Shown here: piece by piece, positions 27,800-37,830 of the stretch
Numbering within the stretch: position 1 is the first letter of the stretch
Layout: every line of letters begins with the position of its first letter
DNA from: Phycisphaerales bacterium UBA2396
GTDB taxonomy: Bacteria; Planctomycetota; Phycisphaerae; Phycisphaerales; UBA1924
Reading direction: 5' to 3'
DNA length: 64,000 nt
NCBI GenBank assembly: GCA_002343325.1
Contig: DDSG01000091.1
Coordinates: forward strand, 10,801-74,800
The notes under the pieces: generated by a model
Databases searched by the model: none
What the model was told of the DNA's origin: nothing
What the model saw: only the letters and a program-made list of their open reading frames with translations
Made by a program: the position numbers and the translations under genes

Positions 27800-30751
27800 T
27801 CAGGCCGCCCGAGATTCCGCTCGGCCCTGCATCCACCGCTCACACAGCCCGATCAGCGTTCGGGCCGTCACCGGCTTGCTCGCGTAGTCGTCGCAGCCCG
27901 CGTTCAGGCATTTCTCGCGGTCCTCCGCCATCGCGTGCGCCGTCAACGCCACAATCGGGCCCGGGTATCCCCGCGCTCGAAGCTCACGCGTCGCTCCGTA
28001 CCCGTCCAATTCAGGCATCTGCATGTCCATGAAGATGAGGTCATAGGGGTTTCCCCGGGCTGCCGCCGCCATCGCTTCGTCCGCGGCCTGACGCCCATTC
28101 TCAACGACTTTGACGCGGGCACCCGCCCGCGTGAGGTGGAACGAGATCAGCTTCTGATTGTCCTTCCCGTCGTCGGCCAGCAGGATCGTGCACGCCCGGC
28201 CGAGCTTCGGTGCGCTTGCCGATGCGGGCTGAACGCCCGCCTTGGCCGTCCGGTCAAGCCGCAGACGCGACTGCTCGACAACGCCCGCGTCCACCGTCAC
28301 CACGAATTCCGACCCATCGCCCGGCAGGCTTGTGACCGTGATGTCACCCCCCAGCAGCTTCGCGAGGTTCCGGCTGATCGCCAGCCCAAGCCCCGTCCCC
28401 CCGAACCGACGCGTCGTCGACGTATCCGCCTGCGTGAACGGCTTGAACAGTCTCTGCACCTGCTCGGGTGTCATCCCGATCCCCGTGTCTCGCACCGCCA
28501 CGCGGAGCAGCGAGCCGTCCAGACTGACCCCGATCCGAACCCCCCCCGACTGCGTGAACTTGATCGCGTTCCCGATGAGGTTCACCAGAATCTGCAGCAG
28601 CCGCGTCGGGTCAGTCGGCACCGTCGCGGGCAGCGGCCAGTTGAGGTCCGCCTCGAGCGAGAGCCCCTTCGTCGCGGCCTTGGGCTTCATCAACGCCATC
28701 GCGTCGTCCACGATCTGCACGGGATCCACAACGATCCGCTCGACCGTCATGCGCCCGGCTTCGATCTTCGAGATGTCCAGAATGTCATTGATGAGTGTCA
28801 CCAGATGCTCACCGTTGCGGTGGATGATCCGCACAGCATCGCCAAGGTGCTCCGTCGCGTACGACGGATCCGTCAGCAGCTCTGCGTACCCCATGATCGC
28901 CGTCATCGGTGTCCTGATCTCGTGCGACATGTTCGCCAGGAAGTCACTCTTGGATCGGTTCGCCGATTCGGCCGCGTCGCTCGCCACTTTCAGGCTTGCC
29001 GCAAGCCGGCTCTGGTCCTCCAGCGCCTCCCGCAGTTCTCGCGTCCTCAGCTCGACCAGCATCTTCGTCCGCGTGTGACGCCGGAGCAGACTGGCGAACG
29101 TGGCCGTCGTGAACACCGAGAACACCAGCCCGACGATGATCCCCGCCCACGTGAGCCGCCCATAGCTCGGCAGCACGCTCGTCCGCATCGCAAACAGACT
29201 GATGGGAATGTTCGCGCCGTGCATCTCGATCGTTCGAAGCGAGCTGAACTCTGCCGCCTCGCTCGCCTGCCCGTATCTCATCGTGAGGCCGTTGTTCTGG
29301 ACCTCTCCGATCCGCCGCACCCACTCGTTGATGTTCAGCAGCAATGCCACCACGCCGATCGCGTTTTTCTTCCGGTCCGCGACCAGCACCGGAACCCCGG
29401 CGGTCGAGTACACGGGCACCGCCAGCAGGACGAGGTCGTCGCCCTGCTCGGTCCGCCCGACGATCGATGTGCGAAGCGCACCCGCCTCGATCGCCGTGCG
29501 AACCGTCCGCTCGTACGAGGCCGAGGTGAGCTTCTCGCCCTGCCGCAGCAGCGAGGCCTGATCGCGGGGCGATGCCGTCACCACCATCGATCCGTCCCTG
29601 GGCGAGAACTGGATCCACGAGGGTTTCTCCCAGGATTCGCTCGCCGTTTCCAGAATGAACCGCTCGTACTCCTCCGGCGAGACCAGGACCGAAGACCTGA
29701 AGAGCCCGGACGTCGAATGCAGCGACCGGCGCAGGTCCAACGCCCGCTGCTCGACATCTCGAACCGCATTGCCCAGCCGTCGATCGAATTCCTGAGTCGC
29801 AAGCCCGACTTCCCAGTTCTTCGCCACGCCGATCAACGCCGCCGAGAAGGTAATGCACAGCAGGAATGTGAGCAGGATCGGCCCGGCCGTCTCGCGGGTG
29901 CTCGTGTGCTCCTTCGAGCCCTCATGCCGACCGGTCCGCGACGCCACGGCCGTTCCCGCGACCGCCACGCCGACGATCCCAGCCATCGCGATCAGCAGCG
30001 ACTGCTGATACACCCGACGCCGCGCCTGCACCACGCGCGAGGTATCCTCGTCGCTGAGAACGAACCGAAACTCCGCCGGCCGGCCTCCGTCGGGTCTGGG
30101 CACCTTGAGCGTCACGGAGTCGCTCGCGTCCCCTCCGACCGACACGCGCACGCCTGTTGTCTGAGAGATTCGATCCAGGTGTTGTTCCAGCAATGGGCGG
30201 ATCATCACCACGTAGCCCATTTCGGGACCCGTCTTGTCGGACTTCCTCACCGAACGCACCGCGATCGCCGACACCCGCCCGTCCGGCCCCTCTCCGATCA
30301 GCGTCCGCGGGATCTGCGGGTCAAGCCCCACCAGGTAGTCGGGATTCGAGATCGGAAAGTCCCTGGGCTCGGTTGTGACGGGGTCGCAGTCGAACTTCGC
30401 GATCACGTTGATCCCAAGGTCGAGCACCGCGACCTGCGAGAGGCCCAATGCCGCCGTCCCACCCAGCGTGAAGTTCCCCTGACGGAACTCCTCGTTTCGG
30501 TCCTGCACGAACCGGTACATGTCGTCCCAACCGGCCCAGTCCTCCGTTGTCGCGCCCAGGTCCTCCGCCAGACCTTGCAACGCCGCCGCGACCCGCTGGG
30601 AAGCCCGCTGCATCTCCGCGTTCCGGGCATCCCCCTCGATCCGAAGCAGCGCAGGCCACAACCACGACCACGCCGCCGCCGCCATCACCAGGATCGCCAG
30701 CACCGCGCAGACCACCATCACCGACACGCCGCTGCGGCTCTTGGGTTGCAC
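27800..30751 (-). CDS. Hybrid sensor histidine kinase with CHASE4 and CHASE sensor domains
   Basis: 983 residues, GTG start with GGAGG 6-7 nt upstream. Order: TM1 (8-36), an extracytoplasmic CHASE4-like domain (~37-245, [18 protein letters not shown]), TM2 (250-271), TM3 (290-311), a second extracytoplasmic CHASE-like domain (~312-530), TM4 (532-556), a coiled-coil, HisKA with phospho-acceptor H610 in [10 protein letters not shown], HATPase_c ([26 protein letters not shown]) and a receiver domain with D909. The output partner is not in the window: there is no response regulator or HPt gene nearby. Two stacked ligand-binding modules on one kinase suggest integration of two outside signals. Which ligands is unknown. 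Confidence 0.9.
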   Translation of the reverse strand: MQPKSRSGVSVMVVCAVLAILVMAAAAWSWLWPALLRIEGDARNAEMQRASQRVAAALQGLAEDLGATTEDWAGWDDMYRFVQDRNEEFRQGNFTLGGTAALGLSQVAVLDLGINVIAKFDCDPVTTEPRDFPISNPDYLVGLDPQIPRTLIGEGPDGRVSAIAVRSVRKSDKTGPEMGYVVMIRPLLEQHLDRISQTTGVRVSVGGDASDSVTLKVPRPDGGRPAEFRFVLSDEDTSRVVQARRRVYQQSLLIAMAGIVGVAVAGTAVASRTGRHEGSKEHTSTRETAGPILLTFLLCITFSAALIGVAKNWEVGLATQEFDRRLGNAVRDVEQRALDLRRSLHSTSGLFRSSVLVSPEEYERFILETASESWEKPSWIQFSPRDGSMVVTASPRDQASLLRQGEKLTSASYERTVRTAIEAGALRTSIVGRTEQGDDLVLLAVPVYSTAGVPVLVADRKKNAIGVVALLLNINEWVRRIGEVQNNGLTMRYGQASEAAEFSSLRTIEMHGANIPISLFAMRTSVLPSYGRLTWAGIIVGLVFSVFTTATFASLLRRHTRTKMLVELRTRELREALEDQSRLAASLKVASDAAESANRSKSDFLANMSHEIRTPMTAIMGYAELLTDPSYATEHLGDAVRIIHRNGEHLVTLINDILDISKIEAGRMTVERIVVDPVQIVDDAMALMKPKAATKGLSLEADLNWPLPATVPTDPTRLLQILVNLIGNAIKFTQSGGVRIGVSLDGSLLRVAVRDTGIGMTPEQVQRLFKPFTQADTSTTRRFGGTGLGLAISRNLAKLLGGDITVTSLPGDGSEFVVTVDAGVVEQSRLRLDRTAKAGVQPASASAPKLGRACTILLADDGKDNQKLISFHLTRAGARVKVVENGRQAADEAMAAAARGNPYDLIFMDMQMPELDGYGATRELRARGYPGPIVALTAHAMAEDREKCLNAGCDDYASKPVTARTLIGLCERWMQGRAESRAA

Positions 30752-30859
30752 GCAAACCTCCGGGTTCCTCTTGACCTTCCCAACTGGCTTCTATCGGTCC
30801 CCCACGACGCCCGCTCAACCCGCGCAAGCCTTCCGAACCCGGGTCTACCCTCGTACACC

Positions 30860-32107
30860 ATGCCCGTCACCTTCGATCAGATCGTTCTTGCGCGTGAGCG
30901 TCTCACCGGCGGCGTCGTCGTCACCCCCTGCGTCGAGTCCCTCGGGCTCTCGGACCTCTGCGCCTGCCGCGTCTTCCCCAAACTCGAGTACCTCCAACGC
31001 ACCGGCTCCTTCAAGGAACGCGGAGCACTCAACGCCCTTCTTCAGCTCCCGTCCGAGAACCGCAGGCGCGGCGTCATCGCCGCCTCTGCCGGCAACCACG
31101 CCCTCGCACTGGCCTATCACGGCAAGCGTCTCGATGTCCCCGTCACCGTCGTCATGCCCCGCTTCGCCCCGATCATCAAGCAATCCCGCTGCCGAGCACT
31201 GGGCGCCACCGTCATCCTCGACGGCGACACCATCGCCGACGCCAAGGTCCGGGCCGACGAACTCGCCGGGCTCCACGGGTTCACCTACGTCCACGGCTTC
31301 GACGACCCCGCCGTCATCGCCGGCCAGGGGACCATCGGCCTCGAACTGCTCGATCAGGTCGGAGGGCTCGACGCGGTGGTCTGCCCCATCGGCGGCGCGG
31401 GGCTCATCGCGGGCGTCGCCCTCGCCATCAAGGCCGCTCGCCCCGGCGTGCGCGTCATCGGCATCCAGCCCCGTCACTGCACCTCGTTCTCCGCCGCACT
31501 CGCCGCGGGACACCCCGTCCGCGTGCCGACATCCCCGACGCTCGCCGACGGCCTCGCCGTCCCGCAGGTCGGCGCCAACGCCTTCGAAATCGCCCGCTCC
31601 CGCGTCGATCGCGTCATCGACGTCGCCGAGGAGGACATCGCGTTGGCGATCCTCCGACTCGCCGAGAGCGAGAAGGGCGTGGTGGAGGGGGCAGGGGCAG
31701 CCCCGCTCGCCGCCTTCCTCTCGGGACAGCTCACCGAACTGCGCGGCAAGCGAGTCGCCCTGCTTCTCTGCGGCGGGAACATCGACCCGACCCTCCTCGG
31801 CCGGGTCATCGAACGAGGGCTCGTCGCCGACGGGCGCGTGACCCAGTTCACCGCCATCATCCCCGACCGCCCCGGCGGGCTCGCCGACCTGACCGCCGCC
31901 ATCGCCGCAGCCTCGGCCTCGGTCAAGCAGATCGAGCACGAGCGGGCCTTTACCACCGCCGACCTGTCGACGGTGCAGGTGCTCTGCACCGTCGAGACCA
32001 GGGACGCCGCTCACGTCGAGGACCTCCACGACCAGCTCCGCCAGCGGGGGATCCGGGTCATCGCCCGGACGCAGCCCGCATCCTGCGCCATGCCCCCGGT
32101 TGCCTGA
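30860..32107 (+). CDS. ilvA: Threonine ammonia-lyase (threonine deaminase), with ACT-like C-terminal domain
   Basis: Converts threonine to 2-oxobutyrate and ammonia. The 415-residue PLP enzyme has the lysine motif RTGSFKERGALN (K52), SAGNHALALAYH, GGAGLIAGVA and a serine/glycine-rich PLP-phosphate loop LLCGGNIDPT. The last ~80 residues (FTAIIPDRPGGLADLTAAI) form a single ACT domain, a regulatory module as in TdcB-like/IlvA short forms. 2-Oxobutyrate leads to isoleucine, or to propionyl-CoA, which the methylcitrate genes in the window could consume. It is divergent from the kinase gene, with 108 bp between. Confidence 0.92.
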   Translation: MPVTFDQIVLARERLTGGVVVTPCVESLGLSDLCACRVFPKLEYLQRTGSFKERGALNALLQLPSENRRRGVIAASAGNHALALAYHGKRLDVPVTVVMPRFAPIIKQSRCRALGATVILDGDTIADAKVRADELAGLHGFTYVHGFDDPAVIAGQGTIGLELLDQVGGLDAVVCPIGGAGLIAGVALAIKAARPGVRVIGIQPRHCTSFSAALAAGHPVRVPTSPTLADGLAVPQVGANAFEIARSRVDRVIDVAEEDIALAILRLAESEKGVVEGAGAAPLAAFLSGQLTELRGKRVALLLCGGNIDPTLLGRVIERGLVADGRVTQFTAIIPDRPGGLADLTAAIAAASASVKQIEHERAFTTADLSTVQVLCTVETRDAAHVEDLHDQLRQRGIRVIARTQPASCAMPPVA

Positions 32108-32163
32108 ACCTTTGTTGCCGCGGTGGGTGCATCCGATTCCGGGGCCCGGGCGAACTCGCCGGC

Positions 32164-32958
32164 ATGACACGCCCCTTCGCTCTCGTCGCCGCTGCCACGC
32201 TCGTCTGCCTTGCCGGATGTTCCTCCACCTCCGGTCCGTCGGCCTCGAACGAGCAGGCCACAGCCGAGCCGGAAGCTTCTCAGCCCGCCGCCGGCGCGTT
32301 GGCACCCGTGCCCGATGACTCCTGGACCACCAAGCGAGTGGGGGGTGATCTGTTCACCACGGTTGAGCGTCGCGGCGAGTCGTTCTTCTGGAACCAGTGT
32401 TCGATCACCACGCCGCTCCCTCAGGGATACCCCGATCCCACGCCCCCCGGCGCGATCGAACTCAAGAAGTACCCCGCGGTGCGTCGCGCCGAAGTCAGCG
32501 GCAGCCGCAATTCCGACATCGGCATGAACGGCGCCTTCTGGCCTCTCTTCCAGCACATCAAGAAGCGCGATATCGCCATGACCAGCCCCGTCGAGATGGA
32601 CTACCGCTCCATGCCCGTAGGCGGCAAGGTTTTCGCCCCCGAGGCCGACGGCCAGGCCGACAGCCAGTGGACCATGTCCTTCCTCTACCGCACGGCCGAT
32701 CTCGGCCCGCAAGGACAGGACGGCGTCGTCGTCGTCACCGACGCACAGCCCGTGACCGTCCTCGCCAAAGGCCTCAAGGGCGGCTACTCCGAACGAATGA
32801 TCCAGCGCGAGATCGATGCCCTCGCCGCCTGGATCGACGCCCAAACCGAATGGGAAGTCGCCGGCCCGCCCCGCGCCTTCTACTACAACGGCCCCGAAGT
32901 CCGCGCGCGCGACCGCTGGGCCGAGGCACAGATCCCCGTTCGGCGTCGCGCCAACTGA
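32164..32958 (+). CDS. SOUL-family heme-binding-like lipoprotein
   Basis: 264 residues. A lipoprotein signal with lipobox LAGC (Cys at 19) is followed by a Ser/Pro/Ala-rich linker, then a SOUL/HBP-like domain (~55-245): IELKKYPAVRRAEVSGSRNSDIGMNGAFWPLFQHIKKRDIAMTSPVEM reads as the family core in positions ~98-143, with the closing VLAKGLKGGYSERMIQREIDALAAW. SOUL proteins bind heme or porphyrins in some members. It is placed 56 bp after ilvA and 15 bp before a small membrane protein, then ChaN. Confidence 0.8.
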   Translation: MTRPFALVAAATLVCLAGCSSTSGPSASNEQATAEPEASQPAAGALAPVPDDSWTTKRVGGDLFTTVERRGESFFWNQCSITTPLPQGYPDPTPPGAIELKKYPAVRRAEVSGSRNSDIGMNGAFWPLFQHIKKRDIAMTSPVEMDYRSMPVGGKVFAPEADGQADSQWTMSFLYRTADLGPQGQDGVVVVTDAQPVTVLAKGLKGGYSERMIQREIDALAAWIDAQTEWEVAGPPRAFYYNGPEVRARDRWAEAQIPVRRRAN

Positions 32959-32973
32959 CGCGTACGCTCCCGC

Positions 32974-33366
32974 GTGATTGACTCGCACGCCCAATATCCG
33001 CCATCCTTCTGGCTGCGATGCCGCCGCAACCCGCTCCTGCTCGGGCTGGGCTTTCCCACCGCCGTCTGCGCGCTGGGCGTGCTCGCCTTGTCCGCGTTCG
33101 GCCCCGCCGGAGCGTACTTCCTGCTCCTCTGGCCCATCGCCACCATCGTCGGCCTCGTGATGGGGTGCATTTCCCTCATGGAGCGACTCTTCGCCACCCG
33201 CCTCGCCACATCCTCCGCCTTCGCGATCCTCTGCCTTTTCGTCCTCGTTTGCCTGAGCCTTCAGGCCGCCACCGCCGTCGTCCTCGGCCGATCCCTCTCG
33301 CCACCGCCGGCCGCCTCGCCGGACCCCGTTCCCATGGCAGGGCCACCCGCCCCACCCCCGCGCTAA
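32974..33366 (+). CDS. Small integral membrane protein, unknown function
   Basis: 130 residues with GTG start (15 bp after the SOUL gene). Three likely membrane helices (about 20-42, 45-66, 79-102) and a Pro-rich C-terminal tail ending in PPAPPPR. No recognised domain. A short cytoplasmic N-terminus with SFWLRCRRNP precedes the first helix. It is flanked by two lipoproteins of heme-related families and ends 17 bp before ChaN, so it is probably part of one operon with them; its role is unknown. Confidence 0.6.
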   Translation: MIDSHAQYPPSFWLRCRRNPLLLGLGFPTAVCALGVLALSAFGPAGAYFLLLWPIATIVGLVMGCISLMERLFATRLATSSAFAILCLFVLVCLSLQAATAVVLGRSLSPPPAASPDPVPMAGPPAPPPR

Positions 33367-33383
33367 GCCGATATGCTGCACGC

Positions 33384-34307
33384 ATGATCAAAGTGCTGCT
33401 GGCGTGCGTGTCGGCCTCGTTCGCGTTTCTTCTTGTCGGGTGCGCCGCCACTGGCGACGCCCCATCCAACACCGCCGCCTCGCGAGCTCCCGCCATCTTC
33501 CGCGGCGACTCGGGCCTCCCCGCCTCGCTCGAGGACATCGCCTCCCAGTCCGCTCGCTCGCCCGCCGTGCTGCTCGGCGAGAACCACGGCCATCCGCTCG
33601 GCCTCGCCACCGCCGCCGACCTCTTCGACCGCGTCCTCGCCAAGGCCCCCTCCGCCTCACTCGCCCTCGAGTTCATCGAGCGAGACAGCCAGCCCGCCCT
33701 CGACGACTACCTCGCCGGCCTCATCGACGAACCCACCTTCCGCACCATCACACGCCGCACCGATAGCAACTACCCGCCCGGCCACCGCGCGATGGTCGAG
33801 CGAGCCAAGTCGGCCGGCCGCCCCGTCCTCGCCGCCAACGCCCCCCGCGTCTATGTCCGCCTCGCCCGTACACAGGGCTACGAACGCCTCGCCACCCTCA
33901 CGCCCGAGCAACGCCGCCTCTTCCGCGTGCCGCCCCAGCTCGCCACGGGTCGCTACCGCGACGACTTCGAGAACATCATGAACTCCATGAAGCCCGACGC
34001 CAAGCCCTCGCCCGAGCGGACGGCCCAGATCGACGCGATGTTCCGCAGCCAGCAGGTCTGGGATTGGACCATGGGCGAGAGCGTCGCCCGCCTCGTCGCC
34101 GCCGGCGCCACACCCGCCGTCCTCGTCGTCGGGCGATTCCACATCGACCACCGCGGCGGCACCGTTCAAGCCTTCGAGCAGCTCTCCCCCGGCTCCCGCG
34201 CCCTGACCGTCACCTTCGTCGACGCCTGGTCAGACCGACTCCGCGACGAAGACAAAGGCCTCGCCGACTTCGTGGTCTATGTCGGGCCTTCGCCGTCGCT
34301 GAACTGA
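33384..34307 (+). CDS. ChaN family lipoprotein
   Basis: 307 residues with a lipobox (LLVGC, Cys at about 20) and a ChaN/PhuW-like domain: ARSPAVLLGENHGHPLGLATA, SLALEFIERDSQPALDDYLAG, YPPGHRAMVERAKSAGRPVLAANAPRVYVR, VWDWTMGESVARLVAAG and VLVVGRFHIDHRGG. ChaN of Campylobacter binds two stacked hemes and is iron-regulated; homologues sit with heme or iron uptake genes. The ATG at 33384 gives the signal peptide directly. Third gene of the SOUL-TM-ChaN unit; convergent with the thiolase. Confidence 0.88.
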   Translation: MIKVLLACVSASFAFLLVGCAATGDAPSNTAASRAPAIFRGDSGLPASLEDIASQSARSPAVLLGENHGHPLGLATAADLFDRVLAKAPSASLALEFIERDSQPALDDYLAGLIDEPTFRTITRRTDSNYPPGHRAMVERAKSAGRPVLAANAPRVYVRLARTQGYERLATLTPEQRRLFRVPPQLATGRYRDDFENIMNSMKPDAKPSPERTAQIDAMFRSQQVWDWTMGESVARLVAAGATPAVLVVGRFHIDHRGGTVQAFEQLSPGSRALTVTFVDAWSDRLRDEDKGLADFVVYVGPSPSLN

Positions 34308-34315
34308 TCCGATCC

Positions 34316-35515
34316 TCAAACCTCCACAACCATCGCCACGCTGTTGCCCCCGCCCAGGCACAGCGCCGCCACGCCGCGCTTCCCGCCCGTCCGGTGAAGC
34401 TGGTGGATCAGCGTCGTCAGCACGCGGGCCCCGCTCGCCCCGATGGGGTGCCCCAGCGCCACGCCGCCACCGCAGATGTTGAGCCGGCTCTCCGAGATCC
34501 CCAGCGCCTTGATGTTGCACAGCACCTGCGCCGCGAACGCCTCGTTGATCTCGAACAGGTCAATGTCCTTGACCGAGAGTCCGGCCTTCTTGAGCGCACC
34601 CGCGATCCCCTCGATCGGTGCCGCGAAGATGTCCTTCGGCGCCACACCGCTCGTGTGATAGCTCACGATCTTCGCGATCGGCTTGACGCCCATCGCCTCG
34701 GCCTTCGCCAGGCTCGACACAACCACCGCCGCCGCCCCGTCCGAGATCTGGCTCGCGTTCGCCGCCGTCACCGTCCCGTCGGGTGTGAACGCCGGCCGCA
34801 GCTTCGCGACCCCGTCGATCGTCGAATCACCGCGGATCCCCTCGTCCGCCGACACCCCGGGCGACTTCTTGTCCAGGCACTGTTCCCCGCTGAGCGTGAC
34901 GATCTCGCCCGCGAAGTGCCCGCTCTTGGTCGCTTCCGCCGCACGCACGTGGCTCTGCACCGCGAAGCGGTCCTGCTCCGCACGGCTGATCTCGTACTTC
35001 TTCGCGATGTGGTCCGCCGAGTTGCCCATCGCGCAGTTCTCAAACGCGCACGTCAGCCCGTCCGACGCCATGTGGTCGAACATCTGCGCCGGCCCATACT
35101 TCACGCCCTCGCGCACCCGCGCAAAGTGCGGCGCCGCCGTCATGTTCTCGAACCCGCCCGCCACCACAAGCTGGTTGTCCCCCGCCTTGATCGACTGCGC
35201 CGCCAGCATCACCGCCTGCAGTCCCGACCCGCACACCTTGTTCACCGTCTGCGCCGAGATCGTCTCGGGAAGCCCCGCCTTCAGCGCCGCCTGCCGCGCC
35301 GGGTTCTGCCCCAGCCCCGCCTGCAGCACGCACCCCATGATCACCTCGTCCACCGCCGCCTTGTGCGCCTCCACCCCGCCGATCGCGTTCAGCGCAGCCT
35401 TCACCGCGTACGACCCCAGCACCGGCGAGGGAACCTTCGACAGCCCGCCGAAAAACCTCCCGATCGGGGTACGCTTGGCGGCGAGAATCACGGGGGTCGT
35501 GGCGGCGCTGGACAT
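34316..35515 (-). CDS. Acetyl-CoA C-acetyltransferase (thiolase)
   Basis: Interconverts two acetyl-CoA and acetoacetyl-CoA, or acts as a biosynthetic/degradative thiolase. 399 residues of normal length, with the nucleophilic Cys in NKVCGSGLQAVMLA, the base His in GHPIGASGARV and the closing CLGGGNSVAMVVE. That last motif differs from the commoner CIGGGMGIA but keeps the second Cys. TTIDGVAKLRPAF and EAFAAQVLC are also intact. It is 111 bp downstream of pgl on the same strand, outside the pentose phosphate unit proper. Confidence 0.9.
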   Translation of the reverse strand: MSSAATTPVILAAKRTPIGRFFGGLSKVPSPVLGSYAVKAALNAIGGVEAHKAAVDEVIMGCVLQAGLGQNPARQAALKAGLPETISAQTVNKVCGSGLQAVMLAAQSIKAGDNQLVVAGGFENMTAAPHFARVREGVKYGPAQMFDHMASDGLTCAFENCAMGNSADHIAKKYEISRAEQDRFAVQSHVRAAEATKSGHFAGEIVTLSGEQCLDKKSPGVSADEGIRGDSTIDGVAKLRPAFTPDGTVTAANASQISDGAAAVVVSSLAKAEAMGVKPIAKIVSYHTSGVAPKDIFAAPIEGIAGALKKAGLSVKDIDLFEINEAFAAQVLCNIKALGISESRLNICGGGVALGHPIGASGARVLTTLIHQLHRTGGKRGVAALCLGGGNSVAMVVEV

Positions 35516-35626
35516 CTCGGCTCTCCGATGGTCGGTGGGTGCAAGAAACGCCGCCCAACCCGGGCGGCTTCGCCCATCCTAGGGACCACCTCCCCGACCC
35601 GTCTCCAACCCCGCTCCCACGCCCAT

Positions 35627-36334
35627 TCACTCGCCCGCCGCGCCGCGATCCACCACAAACCGCACCCCGCCCGGTCTCACCATCGCCATCGGCAGCACCG
35701 CCCGCCCCGCGGCACGCTCCTTCCGAACCCGCGACAGCGTCCCCGCTTTGTCCGCCCCCGTGATCATCGCCAACACCAACCGGCTCGCCCCGAGCGCCCC
35801 GAGCGTCAGCGACACCCGATCCTTCACCGCAAACCCCGCCGGTGCCTCCGCCGTCGTCACGAGCTTTCCCGCGTCGCCCGCGAAGTCGTGCCCGGGGAAC
35901 AGCGACGCCGTGTGCCCGTCCGCCCCCATCCCCAGCAGCACCACGTCGAACATCGCCTCCCCGGGCGGCACCTGCGGAAGCAGGTCGGCGTACATCGACG
36001 CCGCCCTCGACGCGCCCAGTTCCCCCGGAATCCGACACACCCGCGCCGGCACCTTCGACAGCAGCGACTCCGACGCCATCCGATAGTTGCTGTCCGCGTG
36101 CTCCGGACCCACGCACCGCTCATCTCCGAAGTACACCTGCACGCGCTCCCACGGCACCACCCCCGCCTCCCCCGACGCCAGCCACGCGTACATCGCCTTG
36201 GGTGTCGACCCGCCCGCCAGCACGATCGACGCCTCGCCCCGCTCGCTCACGGCCTCGCGCAGCACGCTCGCAACCACCGCGCCCGCGGCCCGCGCCACCG
36301 CCCCCGCATCCTGCTCGATCACCAGCTCATCCAT
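35627..36334 (-). CDS. pgl: 6-phosphogluconolactonase
   Basis: Hydrolyses 6-phosphogluconolactone to 6-phosphogluconate, the second step of the oxidative pentose phosphate pathway. The 235-residue product has LAGGSTPKAMYAWL, VYFGDERCVGPEHADSNYRM and the signature LLGMGADGHTASLFPG. It follows zwf by 39 bp in the same direction. Only the DevB/PGL family, not the YbhE propeller family. Confidence 0.93.
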   Translation of the reverse strand: MDELVIEQDAGAVARAAGAVVASVLREAVSERGEASIVLAGGSTPKAMYAWLASGEAGVVPWERVQVYFGDERCVGPEHADSNYRMASESLLSKVPARVCRIPGELGASRAASMYADLLPQVPPGEAMFDVVLLGMGADGHTASLFPGHDFAGDAGKLVTTAEAPAGFAVKDRVSLTLGALGASRLVLAMITGADKAGTLSRVRKERAAGRAVLPMAMVRPGGVRFVVDRGAAGE

Positions 36335-36373
36335 GTCGCGCCTCCGCCGGCTTCCGGCAGGGCGAGTGTACCG

Positions 36374-37819
36374 CTACAGATCCGTCCAGCAGCACGCGTC
36401 GCTCGCCAGCAGCCGATCCGCCGCCGCCGGGCCCCACGACCCCGCCGGATACTCGTGCACCGGCAGGCTGCCGTCAACCACCCCGGCGAACCGCTCCCAC
36501 GACAGCTCGACCTCGTCGTTCCGCACGAACAGCGTGCGGTCTCCCCGCATCACGTCGAGCATCAGCGTCTGGTACGCCTCGGGCAGCGCGCCGTACGTGT
36601 CCCCGTAGCGGAATCGCATCTCCTGCGTCTCCAGCTTCATCCCCTGCCCGGGGATCTTCGTCTGGAACGACAGATTGAACCCCTCGTTGGGCTGCAGCGT
36701 GATCTCCAGGCGATTGCCCTCCATCCCGCACACGATGTACGGATTGAACACCGCCGCCGGCGGAGCCTTGAACGTCACCACCACCTTCGTCGCCTTCCGC
36801 GGCAACCGCTTGCCCGTCCGCAGGAAGAACGGCACGCCCTGCCATCGCCAGTTGTTGATCCGAAGCCGCGCCGCAGCGAACGTCTCGGTTCTGCTCTCCG
36901 GGCTCACACCCGCCTCTTCGCGATATCCCTTGAGCGACTTGCCGTTGAGCGTTCCCGGCGCATACTGCCCCAGCACCACGTCCTCCGGACGCAGCGGCTC
37001 CATCGCCTGCACCACCTTCACCTTTTCGTTCGCCACCGCGTTCCCGTCCAGCACGCTCGGCGGCTCCATCGCCGTCAGGCACAGGAGCTGCATCATGTGG
37101 TTCTGCATGATGTCGCGCACCGCGCCCGCCTTCTCGTAGAACGAGCCACGACCCTCAACTCCAAGCTCTTCCGCCACCGTGATCTCGATCTGACGGATCC
37201 GGTCCCGGTTCCACAACGGCTCGAACAGCGAGTTGCCGAAGCGGAACGCGATGATGTTCTGCACCGTCTCCTTGCCCAGGTAATGGTCAAGCCGGTACAC
37301 ATCCTGCTCGTCGAAGAACCGGTGCACCAGCGCGTTGAGCGACTGCGCGGACGTCAGATCGTGCCCGAAGGGCTTCTCCACCACCAGCCGAGTCCACCCC
37401 TTCGACCTGTTCAGCCCCGACGCGCCGAACGCCTCGATCGTCGGCGGGAAGGCCGGCAGAGGCAGCGCAAGGTAGAAAATCCGGTGCTGATACAGGTTGT
37501 GCTGCTTCTCGAGCGACTCGATCCGCTGACGCAGCGTCGCGAACGCGCCGGGCCCGGTGTCTCCAAGGCTCTGAAAGAACACCGACCGAGACACCCACTC
37601 GCCCGCATCTTCCGGGTTCTCGCCGTGCTCGATCAGGCTCTTCCGCACGCTCGCGCGGAACTCCTCGTCGCTCAGGCCGGCCCGCGCCGCCCCCAGCACG
37701 ATCGCCCGACCCGCCGCCGGGCCGGATCGATCAAGCCTGAACAGGCTCGGCAGCACCTTGCGGTGCGCGAGATCGCCCGTTGCGCCAAAGACCACCAGCA
37801 CATGCCGTTCCGGGACCAT
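36374..37819 (-). CDS. zwf: Glucose-6-phosphate 1-dehydrogenase
   Basis: Oxidises glucose 6-phosphate to 6-phosphogluconolactone, producing NAD(P)H. 481 residues: N-terminal cofactor motif FGATGDLAHRK (11-21), VVEKPFGHD, the active-site RLDHYLGKE (176-184) and the C-terminal QPNEG segment. The ATG at 37819 has GAGG upstream; a GTG at 37834 overlapping the gnd stop is the alternative. The Rossmann motif is intact. Placed between gnd and pgl on the same strand, so all three enzymes of the oxidative branch are in one transcription unit. Confidence 0.95.
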   Translation of the reverse strand: MVPERHVLVVFGATGDLAHRKVLPSLFRLDRSGPAAGRAIVLGAARAGLSDEEFRASVRKSLIEHGENPEDAGEWVSRSVFFQSLGDTGPGAFATLRQRIESLEKQHNLYQHRIFYLALPLPAFPPTIEAFGASGLNRSKGWTRLVVEKPFGHDLTSAQSLNALVHRFFDEQDVYRLDHYLGKETVQNIIAFRFGNSLFEPLWNRDRIRQIEITVAEELGVEGRGSFYEKAGAVRDIMQNHMMQLLCLTAMEPPSVLDGNAVANEKVKVVQAMEPLRPEDVVLGQYAPGTLNGKSLKGYREEAGVSPESRTETFAAARLRINNWRWQGVPFFLRTGKRLPRKATKVVVTFKAPPAAVFNPYIVCGMEGNRLEITLQPNEGFNLSFQTKIPGQGMKLETQEMRFRYGDTYGALPEAYQTLMLDVMRGDRTLFVRNDEVELSWERFAGVVDGSLPVHEYPAGSWGPAAADRLLASDACCWTDL

Positions 37820-37830
37820 GCAAGCCTCGC

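Noticed and set aside
27935..30859. Very long plus-strand open frame running into ilvA (up to 1390 codons)
   Set aside because: It is antisense to the histidine kinase for its first ~970 codons; the His/Arg/Pro-rich translation is typical of GC-rich shadow frames. Only the ilvA part from 30860 is real.
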